From Nocardia flavorosea NBRC 108225 (GTDB lineage Bacteria; Actinomycetota; Actinomycetes; Mycobacteriales; Mycobacteriaceae), in contig NZ_BDCG01000012.1 in assembly GCF_001613385.1 (NCBI RefSeq), forward strand, positions 1 to 64,000: a stretch of 64,000 nt of DNA, written 5' to 3'. Numbering within the stretch: the stretch's first letter is position 1; each line of letters opens with the position of its first letter. Under the pieces are notes generated by a model. It saw only the letters and a program-made list of their open reading frames with translations. It had not been told where the DNA came from and did not search any database. Shown one piece after another: positions 41,999-50,278 of this stretch. Position numbers and translations under genes: made by a program.

Positions 41999-43440
41999 GA
42001 GCGGCTACCTTTCCCGGGCCAGTACTGTTCATCCAGGCACCACGACCAGCCGCCCGCGTCGCGAAACACCGCTGCCGTGCGGGCGGTGGGCTGCATCAAT
42101 GCGTGGTCCGCCGCGAAATCCATGAAGTAGCCGGCTGTGTTCACGAAGGCCAGCAGATCGCCGGGCACCGGCGTACGCGGCAGTGTCACGCGCCGGCGGG
42201 TGATGAAATCGTCCTCCAGGCACAGGTTGCCCGTGAGATACACGCCGGTAGCTACGCCGGGCCGTTCGGGCAACAGCACCGGGTCCATCAGTACCGCATG
42301 GCTTTCGGCGCTGATATCACGGGAGTTCGCGGCGACGCGGACCAGCGTGTCACCCGCGTGGGTGGTGCGGACCTCGACCACCCGGGCCAGCGTGAGACCG
42401 CACTGATCGGTCAGCCCGCGGCCGGGTTCGATGTAGAGGTCGTAGAGGTTCTCCAGGAGCAGGGTGGCCAGTGATCTACCCAGCGAGGAAGATTTCCACG
42501 ACAGCAGCTCGTCGAGGTAGCGGGCACCCACAATCTCTCGATACGCGGGATAGACCCCCAGCGTGCCGCGTACCGTCCCCGCCTCTGCGTGCAGACCGTA
42601 GCCATGGTTCTGCCAGGTCATCGCCGGGCGCCTGCCGAGGACGGCAGAACCCAGTTCCGTTGTGTAGCGTTCCCATTGTTCCCGATCGGCCAGGTAGTTC
42701 ACGCCGAAACCGCCGCCGATATCGATCGCGGTGGGCGCGAAGCCGCGAGTCAGGGCCCGGTGCATGGCCAGTAGGCACCCCTCGAGCGCCAGCGCCTTCT
42801 CCTCCACTCCGGTGGTGTCGAGGTGATAGGAGACGCCGAGCAACCGCAGGGTGTCCCGATACTTGTCGAGCAGATCCAGTGTCGCGTCCAGTTCCCGGGC
42901 GTGTACGCCGAACCGGCTCGGCCGGCTCAGAATCGGCACACCCGCGGAATCGAACCCCGAGAGCCGGATCATCACCCGCACCGGCGCCGTTCCGAAACGC
43001 GCCGCGATCCCCGCCAACTCCTCGAGCTCTTCGCTGGAATCCGCGTTGACCACCGCACCGACCTGGGCGGCCAGCCACAGGAACTCGGCATCCTTGGGAC
43101 CGGTCGCCATGATGCGATCCCCGGGGAATCCCGCCGCGAGAACGTGCCGCAATTCCCCCAGGGAGGCCACATCGACCCCGCACTGCCCGGCCACCAGGCA
43201 CCGGATGAAGGCGCTCGATCGGTTGGCCTTGTGCGCGAAATAGGTTCGCCCGCTCAGTCGGTGCCTGCGGTACACGTCGCGATAATGCTCCGCGTTCGCG
43301 GCCATCCGCTCCGGGACGACCACATTCAGCGGTGAACCCAGCGCCTCCACCATCGCGGACAACCGCTCGGGTTCGGCGAGAACATCGCTCAGCAGTCCGT
43401 CCACCCGTGGTTCCAGGATCGGTTCCGGCTCCACCCTCAT
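41995..43440 (-). CDS. Y4yA-like PLP-dependent decarboxylase (alanine racemase/ODC fold type III)
   Basis: A 481-residue type III PLP enzyme of the diaminopimelate/ornithine decarboxylase superfamily, closest in pattern to the Y4yA group. The PLP lysine is K71 in YFAHKANRSSAF, followed by GVDVASLGEL near 98, DIGGGFGVNY near 240 for the PLP phosphate, and EPGRGLTDQCGL near 340. The missing C-x-x-x-D-x-L segment of canonical decarboxylases leaves the reaction uncertain: it may decarboxylate, epimerise or make a C-C or C-N bond. The GTG two codons in (43434) is better spaced from the AGGAG ribosome site than the ATG. It is the first gene of the leftward PLP/sulfur operon. Confidence 0.7.
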   Translation of the reverse strand: MRVEPEPILEPRVDGLLSDVLAEPERLSAMVEALGSPLNVVVPERMAANAEHYRDVYRRHRLSGRTYFAHKANRSSAFIRCLVAGQCGVDVASLGELRHVLAAGFPGDRIMATGPKDAEFLWLAAQVGAVVNADSSEELEELAGIAARFGTAPVRVMIRLSGFDSAGVPILSRPSRFGVHARELDATLDLLDKYRDTLRLLGVSYHLDTTGVEEKALALEGCLLAMHRALTRGFAPTAIDIGGGFGVNYLADREQWERYTTELGSAVLGRRPAMTWQNHGYGLHAEAGTVRGTLGVYPAYREIVGARYLDELLSWKSSSLGRSLATLLLENLYDLYIEPGRGLTDQCGLTLARVVEVRTTHAGDTLVRVAANSRDISAESHAVLMDPVLLPERPGVATGVYLTGNLCLEDDFITRRRVTLPRTPVPGDLLAFVNTAGYFMDFAADHALMQPTARTAAVFRDAGGWSWCLDEQYWPGKGSRS

Positions 43441-44080
43441 CTCCTGTTCGAGCTACGGCACCGCACCACCGTTGCCGGTACCCTCGGTGCCCGTCGGAAG
43501 TGTTCGATCTCCTTTCCACCCCATGAGTTCGGCCGCCGGCACCGGACGAGCCGCGACAGTGATCCGGAGCGTCTGCACGGCAAAGGTTTCCGCTACCAGA
43601 GTAGCGACCCTGCCCGGCGTCGGGCTCCTTCCTCGGCAGGAGGACGCCGGGCCGAGTCACCGGCGGTCGATGTGTACAGCAGAATGTCGCGCATTTCCGG
43701 CCGGCTTCCCGCGACCGAGGTGAAGATCGCCTCTCGCAGCGAACACTGCGCACGATTTGTCCGCGAGAGAGCACGGCACCGGTGCCGGCGACCAGAGCAG
43801 CGGCCGCCCGCACCGCCGGATCGGCGGCGGCACGTGCGGCGAGCCACCCACCCGGTCGCGCCACCACGAGAATCAGTGCGAAGGCCACCAGCAGACGCAA
43901 CCAGACCAGCAGCCGACGAACGTCCGCGAATGGGTGTGCCATACGCGAACGAGACCCGCCCGGCATCGAGTCCCCGGGCGCGCGAGACGGTCCGGCAGGC
44001 CCCGTCGTGGGCTGCGGAATCCAGCATTCTGCACAGTCCACGACGCACACCTCGGAGAGGCAGGGTCCGAGTCGCCGAGC
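43441..44080. other. 640-base stretch inside the cluster without a clear gene
   Basis: Between the MFS exporter gene and the PLP operon, both leftward, no frame has a family I recognise. One leftward frame at about 43750-43945 encodes a hydrophobic stretch (LLVWLRLLVAFALILVVARPGG) that could be the relic of a small membrane protein, but it has no stop before running antisense-like into the PLP gene. Part of the stretch must contain the promoter or leader for the PLP operon. I see no Zur-type box in it. Confidence 0.4.
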
Positions 44081-45484
44081 CTACGCACCCACCGGCGCCG
44101 CCTGTTTCTTTTCGGGCCGCGGGACAAGCACCCCCGCCACCACCGCGCCGGCCGCGATAAGGGCGGCACACATCAACAGGGCTGCGGAATAGCCGTCGCT
44201 GAGCGCCTGCGGCGAACGATCTTCCCCGGTTACCGCAGCCGCGACCGTCGTCAACACGGCCAGGCCGATCGCACCACCGAGCTGGCGGGAGCTGTTCAGC
44301 AGACCGGAGGCCATCCCCGCTTCCTCGGCCGAAATTCCCTGCATTGCGACTGCACCCATCACGACGAAGCCGGCGCCGATGCCGATACTCGCCACCATGG
44401 ACGGACCGAGAAGCTGGGCGGCGAACGAGCCGCCGGGCCCGGCCAGGCCGAACCATGCGATACCGAGCGCACCGAGCAGGCCACCGGCCACCAGGGCGGC
44501 ACGCTGACCGAAACGCCGCACGATCGGCCCGACTCCGAACATGCCGATCACCGCGCCGATGGAGAACGGAACGAACGCGAGGCCGGCCGCCACGGGAGAG
44601 TACTGCAGCACGTTCTGCATGTGCAGCGAGAGGAAATAGAACGCGGCCAGCTGGCCCGCGGTGATCATGAAGCCGAAAACATTGGCGCCCAGAACACTTC
44701 CGTGCGCGAACAATCCCAGTCGCATCAGCGGCTCGGACGCCCGGGATTCCACCAGGACGAACCCGGCCAGCAGGATCACTGCCACTGCGAAGGTGGCCAC
44801 GGTGGCACCGGATGCCCAGCCCTGCTCGTCGGTCCGCACCACGCCGAGGATCAACAGGATCATTCCCGCGGTGACCAGCAGAGCCCCGAGCGCATCGAGC
44901 CGGGGGCGCTCGCCTTCCCTGAGCCCGCCGATTCCGGTCACCGCGGTGACCACGGCAACGATGACAATCGGGATATTGATCAGGAAAACCCACCGCCAAT
45001 CCACGAAATCGGTGAGTACACCACTGGCGACGACACCGAGCGTGCCACCCAGCATCGTGGACGCACCCCAGAGGCTCATGGCCTTGGTGCGCGCTCGCCC
45101 CTCCTCGAAGGTCACACTGATCAACGCCAGCGACAGCGGCGACAATGCCGCGGCGCCCAGGCCTTGGGCCGCCCGCGCCACGATGAGCAACGCAGGATCC
45201 TGCGCGAGCCCGCCGACGAGGCTGGCGACGCCGAAGACCCCGAGACCGATGAGCATCGTATTGCGGCGGCCGATCACATCACCGAGCCGGCCACCGAGCA
45301 GCAGAAAACCGCCGAACACCACGATGTAGGCGTTGACGACCCACTGCAGCGCGGTCGCCGACATCCCGAACTCGGATCGGATCGCCGGCAGTGCGACATT
45401 CACCACGGACAAATCGAGGGAAACCATGAATTGCACGATCACGACCGTGGCCAGCACTGCAGCCGGTCTGTTGAGCTGAGTCAT
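44081..45484 (-). CDS. MFS drug:H+ antiporter-2 (14-helix) exporter
   Basis: A 467-residue exporter of the DHA2/EmrB-QacA family with about fourteen membrane helices. The first helix has VVIVQFMVSLDLSVVNVALP with the D-x-x-x-V-N-V-A-L-P motif, and GGRLGDVIGRRN near 81 is the inner-loop motif. The family pumps hydrophobic or zwitterionic molecules out with protons. In this cluster it probably exports the metallophore. The ATG at 45484 has GGAGAGG upstream, and a perfect-looking Zur-type palindrome lies about 180 bases further up in the divergent spacer with the methyltransferase. The gene before the spacer is not coupled to any other. Confidence 0.8.
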   Translation of the reverse strand: MTQLNRPAAVLATVVIVQFMVSLDLSVVNVALPAIRSEFGMSATALQWVVNAYIVVFGGFLLLGGRLGDVIGRRNTMLIGLGVFGVASLVGGLAQDPALLIVARAAQGLGAAALSPLSLALISVTFEEGRARTKAMSLWGASTMLGGTLGVVASGVLTDFVDWRWVFLINIPIVIVAVVTAVTGIGGLREGERPRLDALGALLVTAGMILLILGVVRTDEQGWASGATVATFAVAVILLAGFVLVESRASEPLMRLGLFAHGSVLGANVFGFMITAGQLAAFYFLSLHMQNVLQYSPVAAGLAFVPFSIGAVIGMFGVGPIVRRFGQRAALVAGGLLGALGIAWFGLAGPGGSFAAQLLGPSMVASIGIGAGFVVMGAVAMQGISAEEAGMASGLLNSSRQLGGAIGLAVLTTVAAAVTGEDRSPQALSDGYSAALLMCAALIAAGAVVAGVLVPRPEKKQAAPVGA

Positions 45485-45663
45485 CTACCTCTCCAGCAAA
45501 ATTCGAATCGTAGGGCAGATCGCTCCGCCGCAGCGTTTCCCGTTGCACACGACCGTGTTTCACGACCCGGACGCGTACACGGCCCCGGCGGCTGCACACC
45601 CGGATACAGCCATATCCGTCGACGGCCCGGGTGGCGTACCGTCAGGCGCTGGCAGCTTACTAT

Positions 45664-45678
45664 TGAAAATCATTTTCA
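45664..45678. promoter_or_regulatory. Zur-type operator 2 (exporter side)
   Basis: TGAAAATCATTTTCA is a perfect dyad about its central base and equals the Zur consensus form. On the leftward strand an AT-rich ATAGTAAG follows as a possible -10 region, so it should control the MFS gene through a leader of about 165 bases. Confidence 0.8.
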
Positions 45679-45745
45679 GCCAGGCGGAATCGCGGACCAC
45701 GGCCGACGACACCCCCTTTATCGGAATCGAACCACACAAGCATAA

Positions 45746-45760
45746 TGATAATCTTTTTCA
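45746..45760. promoter_or_regulatory. Zur-type operator 3 (methyltransferase side)
   Basis: TGATAATCTTTTTCA matches TGATAATCATTTTCA at all but one position. It overlaps a GATAAT -10 element at 45747-45752, so repressor binding would block rightward transcription into the methyltransferase gene at 45805. Confidence 0.65.
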
Positions 45761-45804
45761 TTAAGCAGCCGTGTGGCTGTGGTCATGAAGCAGGAGAGAT
45801 GTGC

Positions 45805-46518
45805 ATGGACGACTTCTACTCGCCGGTCGCCGAGTTCTACGACCTGGTCCCCCGCGCGCACGCCGAAGGTGAAGCCGCCCTTCGGAAAATACTGACCGAT
45901 GTCGACCCGAGCGCTGGTCCGGTGGTCGATATCGGCGCCGGTACCGGGCGCACCTGCCGCATCGTCGCCGAGGTGCTCCCGACGGCGAAAATCCTTGCCT
46001 GCGAACCCGCTCCGGCGATGCGGGCGGTCCTGACCCACGACGTGGTCGCCGACGAGGACCTCCGGCGCCGAGTCACCATCGTGGCAGAGCCGGCGGAATC
46101 GGTTGTCCTGCCCGACTCCATCTCGGCCTTGATCGTCTTCGGCGTACTCGGTCATATCGGAGCCGAAGAGCGCCGTGCACTGTGGGATCGAGTACTCCCC
46201 CGGCTGGCGCCCGGAGCGCCGGTGCTGGTGGAACTGCTACCGGTCACCCGCCCTACGACGCTGCCCACAATGGAACTGGCCCGTGAACAGATCGGCGATC
46301 TCCTCTACGAAGGGTCACTCGAGGCCGAGCCGGCCGGTGGCGATCTGATCCGGATGACGTCGACGTGGCAGATAAGTGGCGATGCGGTACCCACTCGGGT
46401 TGTCCGGAATATCAGCGAGTGGCATACGTTCGGCATCGAGGATCTGGCCGACGAAACGGGTCTGACCGGCGAACAGCTCACCGCCCAAGCCGGTGTCCTG
46501 CGCGCTCTGCGCAACTGA
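45805..46518 (+). CDS. SAM-dependent methyltransferase (metallophore cluster)
   Basis: A 237-residue class I methyltransferase. MDDFYSPVAEFYDLV at the N-terminus is typical of small-molecule methyltransferases. Motif I is VDIGAGTGRT at 41-50, ACEPAPAM near 64 holds the acidic ribose ligand, and VFGVLGHIG near 112 and LPRLAPGAPVLVELLP near 132-147 are motifs II and III. The ATG at 45805 is chosen because AGGAGA lies seven bases upstream, better than the ATG at 45799. It is divergent from the MFS exporter and carries the third Zur-type box. A hairpin ends it. N-, O- or C-methylation of the metallophore is possible; sequence does not decide. Confidence 0.78.
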   Translation: MDDFYSPVAEFYDLVPRAHAEGEAALRKILTDVDPSAGPVVDIGAGTGRTCRIVAEVLPTAKILACEPAPAMRAVLTHDVVADEDLRRRVTIVAEPAESVVLPDSISALIVFGVLGHIGAEERRALWDRVLPRLAPGAPVLVELLPVTRPTTLPTMELAREQIGDLLYEGSLEAEPAGGDLIRMTSTWQISGDAVPTRVVRNISEWHTFGIEDLADETGLTGEQLTAQAGVLRALRN

Positions 46519-46525
46519 GCCGAGC

Positions 46526-46559
46526 GGATGTACCCGTGGCACGGGCCGCGGGTACATCC
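46526..46559. terminator. Bidirectional terminator between methyltransferase and P450 genes
   Basis: Perfect 11-bp arms GGATGTACCCG (46526-46536) and CGGGTACATCC (46549-46559) with a 12-base loop fill the 48-base gap between two converging stop codons. The structure would end both the rightward methyltransferase transcript and the long leftward NRPS/P450 transcript. Confidence 0.75.
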
Positions 46560-46566
46560 CGATCCT

Positions 46567-47859
46567 TCAGTGGTTTTCGTCGATACGTATGACGATGCCA
46601 CCGCTCGGGTGCATGCCGATCAATCCCACGGGCCGCGCATCGGTGGTCATCAGTTCACCGTCGATTCGTCGCGCGATGGCAGTAAAGGCGGCTTTGATCG
46701 CCATGGTGGCGAAATTGGCGCCGACGCAGCGGTGCGGGCCGACCCCGAAGGGCAGGAACTCGTGCGGCGCCGGACGGCGATAGCGCTCCGAACCCGGATC
46801 CCATCTGCTGGGGTCGAAACGGTGCGGCTCGGGCCACACCGACTCCAGCCGGTGGGTGTGGTATGGACTGAAGATCAACAGATCACCGGGGGCGAACCGC
46901 TGTCCGGCCAGGGTGAACTCGGTGGCGACGGTACGCGAGATGATGGCGGTGGCCGGGTAGAGCCGCATGGTCTCGGAGACGACATGATCCAGACCGGGCG
47001 GATCCGGCTCGACCGCGTGCCGCTCGGCGATCGCCGCGGTGATCCGCGTCCAGAGGGGACGATCGCGCAGCGTGCAGTACAGCAGCCACGACAGCTGCGC
47101 CGCCGTGGTTTCGGCGCCCGCCTCGAGCAGGCTGACCAGCTGGTCGGTGATCTCGTCGTCGGTGAGCCGGGCACCGTCCACCCCGCGCAGCAAGGCACCC
47201 AGGACGTCGTTACCCGGATCGTCCTGGGTGGCCCGTCGCTCGATCTCGGCGCTCACCCAGCGGTGGACGGAAGAACGCGCCAGCAGCGCCCGGCGCCAGA
47301 CGGGTGACCCCGATCCGCGTTCTATGCTGCCGCCCACCACGTCGGTGTCGATGGCGCGGTGGATATCGCGTAGCCAGTCGTCGAGGCCCTCTGAACGTTC
47401 CATGGCGGCCGAGCCGAACAAGCTCTCCAGGGTGGCCAGTCGCATGGCCCGCCGCAGTGCGGGATACACGTCGACAGCATCGCCCGGTGCCCATTCCGCC
47501 ACGGCGGTCTCGATATGCCGGGTGACGGTATCGAGGTGGTCGGCGACCCGGCGGGCGGTGAAAGCAGGGGTAACGAGCCGGCGCAGGCGGCGATGCCGGT
47601 CACCGTCGTTGACGAGCAAGGCAGACCGTCCGGTCAGCGGAGTCAGCGCGGCGAATGCCGCTTCCCAGCTGAAAACGTGACTGTTCGCCAGGATGTAGGC
47701 GCTCGCCTCTGTGCCGAGGACCACCCGGAAGCGCATCGGTCCGGCGCCCACTGTGGAAATCGCACCGTTGTCTCGATAGAGCCGCTGCATCGTGGTGAAC
47801 GGGTCGGCCGAGAAGGCCTGCAGATCAGCCAGTTCGCGTAGCGAGCCGGTGGTCGTCAT
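46567..47859 (-). CDS. Cytochrome P450 (metallophore tailoring)
   Basis: A 430-residue P450. The I-helix oxygen motif is AGAETTAAQLSW near 245, the E-x-x-R pair is in SETMRL near 298, and the heme loop is FGVGPHRCVGANFA near 380 with the cysteine ligand in HRCVG. Length and absence of a membrane anchor fit soluble bacterial P450s. It is the last gene of the leftward NRPS operon, its ATG overlapping the stop of the thiazolinyl reductase gene by four bases. A P450 is also part of the coelibactin cluster. It may hydroxylate a precursor or oxidise a thiazoline ring. A ferredoxin partner is not encoded within the window. Confidence 0.82.
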   Translation of the reverse strand: MTTTGSLRELADLQAFSADPFTTMQRLYRDNGAISTVGAGPMRFRVVLGTEASAYILANSHVFSWEAAFAALTPLTGRSALLVNDGDRHRRLRRLVTPAFTARRVADHLDTVTRHIETAVAEWAPGDAVDVYPALRRAMRLATLESLFGSAAMERSEGLDDWLRDIHRAIDTDVVGGSIERGSGSPVWRRALLARSSVHRWVSAEIERRATQDDPGNDVLGALLRGVDGARLTDDEITDQLVSLLEAGAETTAAQLSWLLYCTLRDRPLWTRITAAIAERHAVEPDPPGLDHVVSETMRLYPATAIISRTVATEFTLAGQRFAPGDLLIFSPYHTHRLESVWPEPHRFDPSRWDPGSERYRRPAPHEFLPFGVGPHRCVGANFATMAIKAAFTAIARRIDGELMTTDARPVGLIGMHPSGGIVIRIDENH

Positions 47860-49016
47860 CGGGCATCACCGGTCCACGGCGGACGGGCGGCCAGCAGTCC
47901 GGGCAGTGGCACCGGCACGGGTGTAGCCGGCCGGATCAACTCGGGTTGCCCGAGCACCGTCGTGAGTCGTTGCCATATGGCGGTGACGGTCACGGCCCAC
48001 TGGCCGGCGCCCAGGCAACGGCGCGGATCGGCGATATCTGCGCGCAAGAGATCGAGTGCTACCCGGACACTGCCCGGCCAGAGTTCGTCGAAGACGGTCC
48101 GGAACGTCGATACGTCCGCCGGGCCGAGAATCTGGGTGCTCGGTACTTCGAGCCGTTCGGTACCGGGTCCGGACATGACCAATCGTCCGGTCGCGTCGCG
48201 ATCGGTGTGCAGTCGCGGACTCCACAGCACCGGACCGTGGGTATCGGCGAGGGACAGCACTCCGCCTTCGAAGGCGATCGCGAGCCGGTGCAGCAGCAGG
48301 GCATGGTTGTCCGGGTCGGCAGGGTGAATCTGATTCTGCACCCGCAAAGACACCGGAACACCGCCGATCACCGCGGTGAGGTGGGTGTAGGGCATCGGCG
48401 GATCGGCCAGTGCGGCCAGTTCCGGCGAGACAGGTGCGGGGTCGCCGATCGCCCACGGCCGGAGCCGGCCGACCGCTCGGCCGACGATATCCAGCAGCGA
48501 AAAGACTACCTGGCTGCCTGCCGCGGCGTCGATATGCAACGGCTGCTGCCGCTCCCGCAGGATCTCCGCCGCCTGCAAGAACAGCTCGACCGGCGGTAGA
48601 TGCGGATAGAACGAGTTGAGCCGATAGCACACCCCGTTGTCGCGGGCGGTGCGCAGGCAATCGGTGAGCTCATCGGGATGCAGCAGATGCTCCTGCAATA
48701 CGTGAATGCCGCGGTTCAGCAGGCTCTGCGACAGTTCCGCGCCGTCGCCGCCCGCGGCGCCGGCCCGCACCGCGACGCAGGCGATATCGATATCACCGGG
48801 GAGCTGCTCGACGCCGAGGTAATGCGGCACTCCATAGGATTTCGCATACCCCAGCGACGCGGCACTGCCACGCGAGACGACGCCCGCGAGTTCGGCTCCC
48901 GGGTCTTCGTGCACGGCTTTCAGGTACACCCGGCCGAACGATGTACCGCAGACCACAACTTTGGGTGGCGCGGACTGCATGCTGTACCGGCTCGGCATTT
49001 CTGGCGGTTCGTTCAC
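47856..49016 (-). CDS. Thiazolinyl imine reductase (Irp3/PchG/YbtU-like)
   Basis: A 386-residue Gfo/Idh/MocA-fold reductase. The start VVVCGTSFGRVYLKAVHE near 22 is the distinctive thiazolinyl imine reductase form of the NADPH-binding motif, and NGVCYRLNSFYPHLPPVELF near 140 and GSQVVFSLLDIVGRAVG near 180 match that group. In yersiniabactin and pyochelin synthesis it reduces a carrier-bound thiazoline ring to thiazolidine. The start is a GTG overlapping the saccharopine-dehydrogenase-like stop (GTGA), and the gene overlaps the P450 gene. Its presence strongly supports a cysteine-derived thiazolidine in the product. Confidence 0.82.
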   Translation of the reverse strand: MNEPPEMPSRYSMQSAPPKVVVCGTSFGRVYLKAVHEDPGAELAGVVSRGSAASLGYAKSYGVPHYLGVEQLPGDIDIACVAVRAGAAGGDGAELSQSLLNRGIHVLQEHLLHPDELTDCLRTARDNGVCYRLNSFYPHLPPVELFLQAAEILRERQQPLHIDAAAGSQVVFSLLDIVGRAVGRLRPWAIGDPAPVSPELAALADPPMPYTHLTAVIGGVPVSLRVQNQIHPADPDNHALLLHRLAIAFEGGVLSLADTHGPVLWSPRLHTDRDATGRLVMSGPGTERLEVPSTQILGPADVSTFRTVFDELWPGSVRVALDLLRADIADPRRCLGAGQWAVTVTAIWQRLTTVLGQPELIRPATPVPVPLPGLLAARPPWTGDAR

Positions 49017-50152
49017 AGGCTGCCGATCTCCATGGGTGCGTCATGGGCATGACGATGGGTCTGAAACACCGGTAGCGCGCCGAGGCCGGTCACCGCGCCG
49101 ACAAGCCCGCGGGGGTCGAGGACATCGTCGGCATAGTGCAGACCCGCAGCGACCTTCCCGGCCAGCACGGATTCGACCGTGTACGCGGCTGTGGCGGCGG
49201 TGAGCTCGAAGCTGCTGGAGGTACGCAACACCGCGGTCACGGTGGTGTCCGGGCGGTGCACTGTGAACGCCATCAGATAGAACGGGTCGAGTCCGGCCAG
49301 GTCGAGTCCGGCCGCCGCGCTGATCTCGCCGGCGATGGCGGCCAGGGCAACCGGGTCGCTGCGGACACGGCCGCGGAGCCGGGTGAGTGTGAGCCGCAAC
49401 GCAGTGCCTACGAACACGTTGTACCAGTGGAGATCGTCGAGCCCGGTCGTGCGGGCGAGCCGTTCGGCATCCGCGGTCAGGAACGGCATCGTGGTCACCC
49501 GGCCGGGGAACCCGGCGACCTCGACGTCCTCACGCACCGGAAGGGCATTGCGACGGCGCCGGCCGCCGGCCCACGCGGTGCGGGTCTCGCCGTACCAGTG
49601 GCCGTCGACACCCGCGCCGTCGGAACTGTCGAGCGATAGGGCGAGGTCGGCCGCCGAGGCCGGCGCGAACGGCTCGATACCGCCCGCGTAGACAACCAGC
49701 CGGGCGCCGGTGAGGTCGTCTACCAGCAGCCGGGGGACGACGTTGGCCAGCCCGGGCAACATACCGGCGGACAGCACCGCAGTCCGCCCACCGTTCAGCA
49801 GCGGCGACCCATCGAGCAGCCGGTGAGTGGGCCCGTCCCCGGAGACATCGACATAGTCACTGCCGGCCGCCAGCGCAGCCCGCGCCACCCGGTCCGTCAA
49901 CAGGTAGGACGGGCCCGCGCAGTTGAGCACCAGCCGTGTTCCAGCGCAGAACTGCTCGAGCGATACCGGGTCGCCGGCATCGACCCGTCGCACCTCGGCC
50001 CCGGGCGGCACGGCCGCGGAGTCGATCCCGCCGAGAGTTCGCGCGCCGATCCGCAGTTCACCGATACCGAGCCCGGTGAGCATCCGCACCGCCGCCCGCC
50101 CGACGACACCGGTGGCACCGAGCACCGCTATCCGGCTACCGGTCCCTGTCAT
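49013..50152 (-). CDS. Saccharopine-dehydrogenase-like NAD(P)-binding reductase
   Basis: A 379-residue protein with an N-terminal Rossmann motif AVLGATGVVGRAAV near 8, the LVLNCAGPSYLLTDRVARAA segment near 75 and SDYVDVSGDG near 100, which are typical of saccharopine dehydrogenase-like oxidoreductases. Their reactions are varied, including carrier-bound thioester or imine reduction and trans-acting enoyl reduction. The ATG at 50152 has GAGGAG eight bases upstream. The gene is coupled to the thiazolinyl imine reductase and lies 126 bases after NRPS2. A second reductive step on the peptide is plausible. The exact role is unknown, and I know of no characterised counterpart in a metallophore pathway. 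Confidence 0.68.
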   Translation of the reverse strand: MTGTGSRIAVLGATGVVGRAAVRMLTGLGIGELRIGARTLGGIDSAAVPPGAEVRRVDAGDPVSLEQFCAGTRLVLNCAGPSYLLTDRVARAALAAGSDYVDVSGDGPTHRLLDGSPLLNGGRTAVLSAGMLPGLANVVPRLLVDDLTGARLVVYAGGIEPFAPASAADLALSLDSSDGAGVDGHWYGETRTAWAGGRRRRNALPVREDVEVAGFPGRVTTMPFLTADAERLARTTGLDDLHWYNVFVGTALRLTLTRLRGRVRSDPVALAAIAGEISAAAGLDLAGLDPFYLMAFTVHRPDTTVTAVLRTSSSFELTAATAAYTVESVLAGKVAAGLHYADDVLDPRGLVGAVTGLGALPVFQTHRHAHDAPMEIGSL

Positions 50153-50278
50153 TACCGCATCTCCTCGACGGCACGGCCGCGGGCACAACCGCCGGTGCCG
50201 GACCGGCGGCCGGCTCTTCGTACTCGGTCATGAATCCTTCTCGTGATCTTTCGGACCGACGGTGACGCCGGCAGCTCG

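Noticed and set aside
43453..43524. A 23-codon leftward frame just upstream of the PLP operon, possibly a leader peptide
   Set aside because: It has no ribosome-binding site and no run of regulatory codons, and short frames of this type are common by chance.
42476..44050. A leftward frame of about 520 codons overlapping the Y4yA-like gene
   Set aside because: It overlaps a clear PLP enzyme in another frame. Only its first part (about 43750-43945) is hydrophobic and is mentioned under the gap.
43757..45745. A long open rightward frame (about 660 codons) opposite the MFS exporter
   Set aside because: It is antisense to a clear transporter, is rich in R, H, E and Q, and has no family pattern. 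In GC-rich DNA the opposite strand of a gene often stays open.
45664..45760. The boxes could be Fur (iron) rather than Zur (zinc) sites
   Set aside because: The two consensus forms are alike, but the TGAAAATnATTTTCA form is typical of actinobacterial Zur, while iron control there normally uses DtxR/IdeR sites with TTAGGnTAGnCTnnCCTAA-like form, none of which I see.
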